From assembly GCA_021732145.1 (NCBI GenBank), contig JAKFVN010000006.1, positions 1 to 64,000 of the forward strand: a stretch of 64,000 nt of DNA, given 5' to 3'. Made by a program: the position numbers and the translations under genes. Every line of letters starts with the position of its first letter. The first letter of the stretch is position 1. This stretch comes from Alphaproteobacteria bacterium. GTDB taxonomy: Bacteria; Pseudomonadota; Alphaproteobacteria; UBA9219; RGZA01. Under the pieces are notes generated by a model, which was not told the DNA's origin, made no database searches, and was given only the letters and a program-made list of their open reading frames with translations. Shown here piece by piece: positions 62,527 to 64,000 of the stretch.

Positions 62527-63474
62527 TTATTCCGGTAAGATGCCTGCGGGAACCTGTTTGCGTAATGCGCGGCCAACTTCGCGGCCAAGGCTTACCGCAT
62601 CGCTGACAACGGCATATTGCTGGCTTTGCCACATGCCCTTGCCGTCGGGGTGCGCAACAAGACCTTGCAGCAGCAAGCCATCGGCATTATGCACTGCAAG
62701 CCCCGCGATGGGGGTGTGGCATGAACCATCCAAGACTTCCAGCATGGCGCGTTCTGCCACCATGGATGACATGGTTTTGGCGCAATTGATGACGCTAAGG
62801 TTGCTGCGAATGCTGTCATCGGTGGCGCGGATTTCAAGGCCGATAATCCCCTGTGCAACCGCAGGCAAAATGCTGGTCGTATCCAGAATGGCGTTGGCAC
62901 GTGATGCAAGCCCAATGCGTTTCAACCCCGCATGGGCAAGCAATGTGGCATCCACCTGCCCGGCTTCCAGCTTTTTAATGCGCGTTTCGATATTGCCGCG
63001 CAGTGGCACGACCTTTAAGTCAGGGCGCTTGTTCAACATCTGCGCCTGGCGGCGAAGGCTGGATGTACCCACCACCGCGCCTGCCGGCAGCGCATCAAGG
63101 CTATCAATGCCATTGGTAATCAGCACATCGCGCGGATCTTCGCGCGTCAGCGTGGCTGCGATTTCAAGGCCTTTGGGCAGCCATGTCGGCACGTCCTTCA
63201 TCGAATGCACCGCAATGTCGATGCGGTTTTCCAACAGCGCTTCTTCCAATTCCTTGGTGAACAGGCCTTTGCCGCCTACATCCACCAGCCGTTCGTCCTT
63301 GCTGCCAAGCACATGATCGCCGGAGGCTTTTAGCACCACGATTTCAACAGCCGCAGAATCATTTAATTCGGGATAATGCTTGCGCAGCTGGGTTAGCACC
63401 GTTTGCGTTTGCGCCAATGCCAATGGACTTGAACGCGTGCCGAGGCGTAATACTTTTGAAAATCGATTCTGCAT
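62527..63474 (-). CDS. hemC: hydroxymethylbilane synthase (porphobilinogen deaminase)
   Basis: 315 residues from MQNRFSKVLRLGTRSSPLALAQ. Polymerises four porphobilinogens. Catalytic Asp region HSMKDVPTWLPKGLEIA, RGNIETRIKKLEAGQVDATLLAHAG-like segment, and the dipyrromethane-anchoring Cys in LDGSCHTPIAG. First gene of the heme operon. A longer frame from 63558 adds a non-family lead and is rejected. Confidence 0.95.
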   Translation of the reverse strand: MQNRFSKVLRLGTRSSPLALAQTQTVLTQLRKHYPELNDSAAVEIVVLKASGDHVLGSKDERLVDVGGKGLFTKELEEALLENRIDIAVHSMKDVPTWLPKGLEIAATLTREDPRDVLITNGIDSLDALPAGAVVGTSSLRRQAQMLNKRPDLKVVPLRGNIETRIKKLEAGQVDATLLAHAGLKRIGLASRANAILDTTSILPAVAQGIIGLEIRATDDSIRSNLSVINCAKTMSSMVAERAMLEVLDGSCHTPIAGLAVHNADGLLLQGLVAHPDGKGMWQSQQYAVVSDAVSLGREVGRALRKQVPAGILPE

Positions 63475-63869
63475 TGATGGTCTTTTTTGGGGTGGCTTTC
63501 GAGAAAAAAACGGCGAAGGCCGATTTAGGAAAAAAATTTCGTGGCGGAGATAAAACACAGTTTAGTTAAAGCGTCACCTGAATCTTCATGTGCCAAATGG
63601 CTGATTTCCTAGGGTTTCGTTGCGATGCGACAAAGTGTCGTTAAGCTTTGCTAATTTTCTGCAAATATCCAGTAAAATTTGAGCCAATTTTCGCCAGTTT
63701 TTCTCCGGTAATTAATTGAATTTAACCATAAAATCGCCTGAAACTATTGTAAGCGATGCGCAAATGAAGAGTTTTTTAACGATTACAGTGTTTACTGATA
63801 TGGCTATTAAGAAATTAGGTGGAATTTTGAATTATTTCCGAACGATTTAGGGAAACAAAGAATTATAAC
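63475..63869. other. 395-bp AT-rich intergenic region
   Basis: Divergent promoter region between hemC and the DUF2336 gene. It holds CGACA-AAG-TGTCG (63628-63640) and a TTAA-N6-TTAA sequence near 63713-63726, one base short of a CtrA-type spacing. No gene, tRNA or strong terminator is seen. Confidence 0.6.
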
Positions 63870-64000
63870 ATGAACGTAACTATCGGCGAAAAATTACCAG
63901 AGATTTTCAATCTCGCCAGAGAGCGTTCCGAGCCGAGCCGCGTCAAGCTGGCTGGCATTCTTGCAGACATCTTCCTTTCCGATAACGCACTCAGCGATCG
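63870..64000 (+). CDS. DUF2336 protein, N-terminal part
   Basis: Runs off the right edge; 43 codons are visible (MNVTIGEKLPEIFNLARERS and onward). SEPSRVKLAGILADIFLS resembles the N-terminus of DUF2336 proteins, helical-repeat proteins found mainly in alphaproteobacteria. Function unknown. ATG 63870 has AGGGAAAC upstream. Confidence 0.7.
   Translation, partial: MNVTIGEKLPEIFNLARERSEPSRVKLAGILADIFLSDNALSD

Noticed and set aside
63713-63726. CtrA box before the DUF2336 gene
   Set aside because: The two TTAA halves are 6 bp apart instead of 7.

Overview
The window looks like chromosomal DNA of a free-living, motile alphaproteobacterium of moderate GC. The lineage markers are a DUF1013 (TrcR-type) regulator, a TIGR02300 protein, an NDUFS4-like complex I subunit, a DUF2336 protein, a class II AroA and a Mic60-like gene inside a heme cluster. 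CtrA-type and GANTC (CcrM-type) motifs and a perfect ParB site (parS) suggest the usual alphaproteobacterial cell-cycle circuitry and a position not far from the replication origin. I cannot assign a genus; a Micavibrionales- or Rhodospirillales-like lineage would fit.

Layout. 1-1.6 kb: edge of an accessory segment (HTH-ImmA/IrrE regulator) against the 3' end of initiator tRNA-fMet. 1.8-15 kb: trcR, a quinone oxidoreductase, purE and purK, a DadA-like oxidase, leuA, a glycosyltransferase, aroA, a DUF2628 protein, a second FAD oxidoreductase and cmk. 15.6-22.3 kb: rpsA, ppa, parS and the rpsF-rpsR-rplI operon. 22.3-29.8 kb: poorly known genes (hairpin ladder, two paralogous secreted proteins, a low-complexity protein, an ICMT-like membrane enzyme, a GANTC-rich divergent promoter) and hisI. 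30.6-33.7 kb: putA. 33.7-34.9 kb: a 1.1 kb toxin-antitoxin island between copies of the tRNA-Arg 3' end. 35-43.4 kb: tRNA-Pro, small envelope genes, a GIY-YIG unit with terminal inverted palindromes, an MsbA-like exporter, a patatin, corA, and tRNA-Lys with tandem 75-bp tRNA-derived repeats. 43.6-50.7 kb: coaD, gyrA, aldolase, thiE, MAPEG. 50.7-56.9 kb: motAB, bpt, and a P-II gene followed by an MscS channel. 57-63.5 kb: a UbiH-type monooxygenase, a Bax-inhibitor-1 protein and hemC-hemD-mic60-hemY. 63.9 kb: start of a DUF2336 gene.

Most notable are small repeats. (1) A roughly 36-50 bp palindromic element follows the stop codons of cmk and rpsA; related sequence, in the opposite orientation, lies in frame within the UbiH-family gene and has been tripled there. 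(2) A 119-120 bp element occurs twice (beside tRNA-fMet/trcR and in the rpsF leader) with a conserved core and compensatory changes in its stems. (3) The tRNA-Arg island carries only a HigBA-like pair and no integrase. (4) The P-II protein has Ala at position 51, where the classical uridylylation tyrosine would be, and sits just upstream of a channel gene. Gene packing is tight: five convergent pairs share overlapping stop codons.
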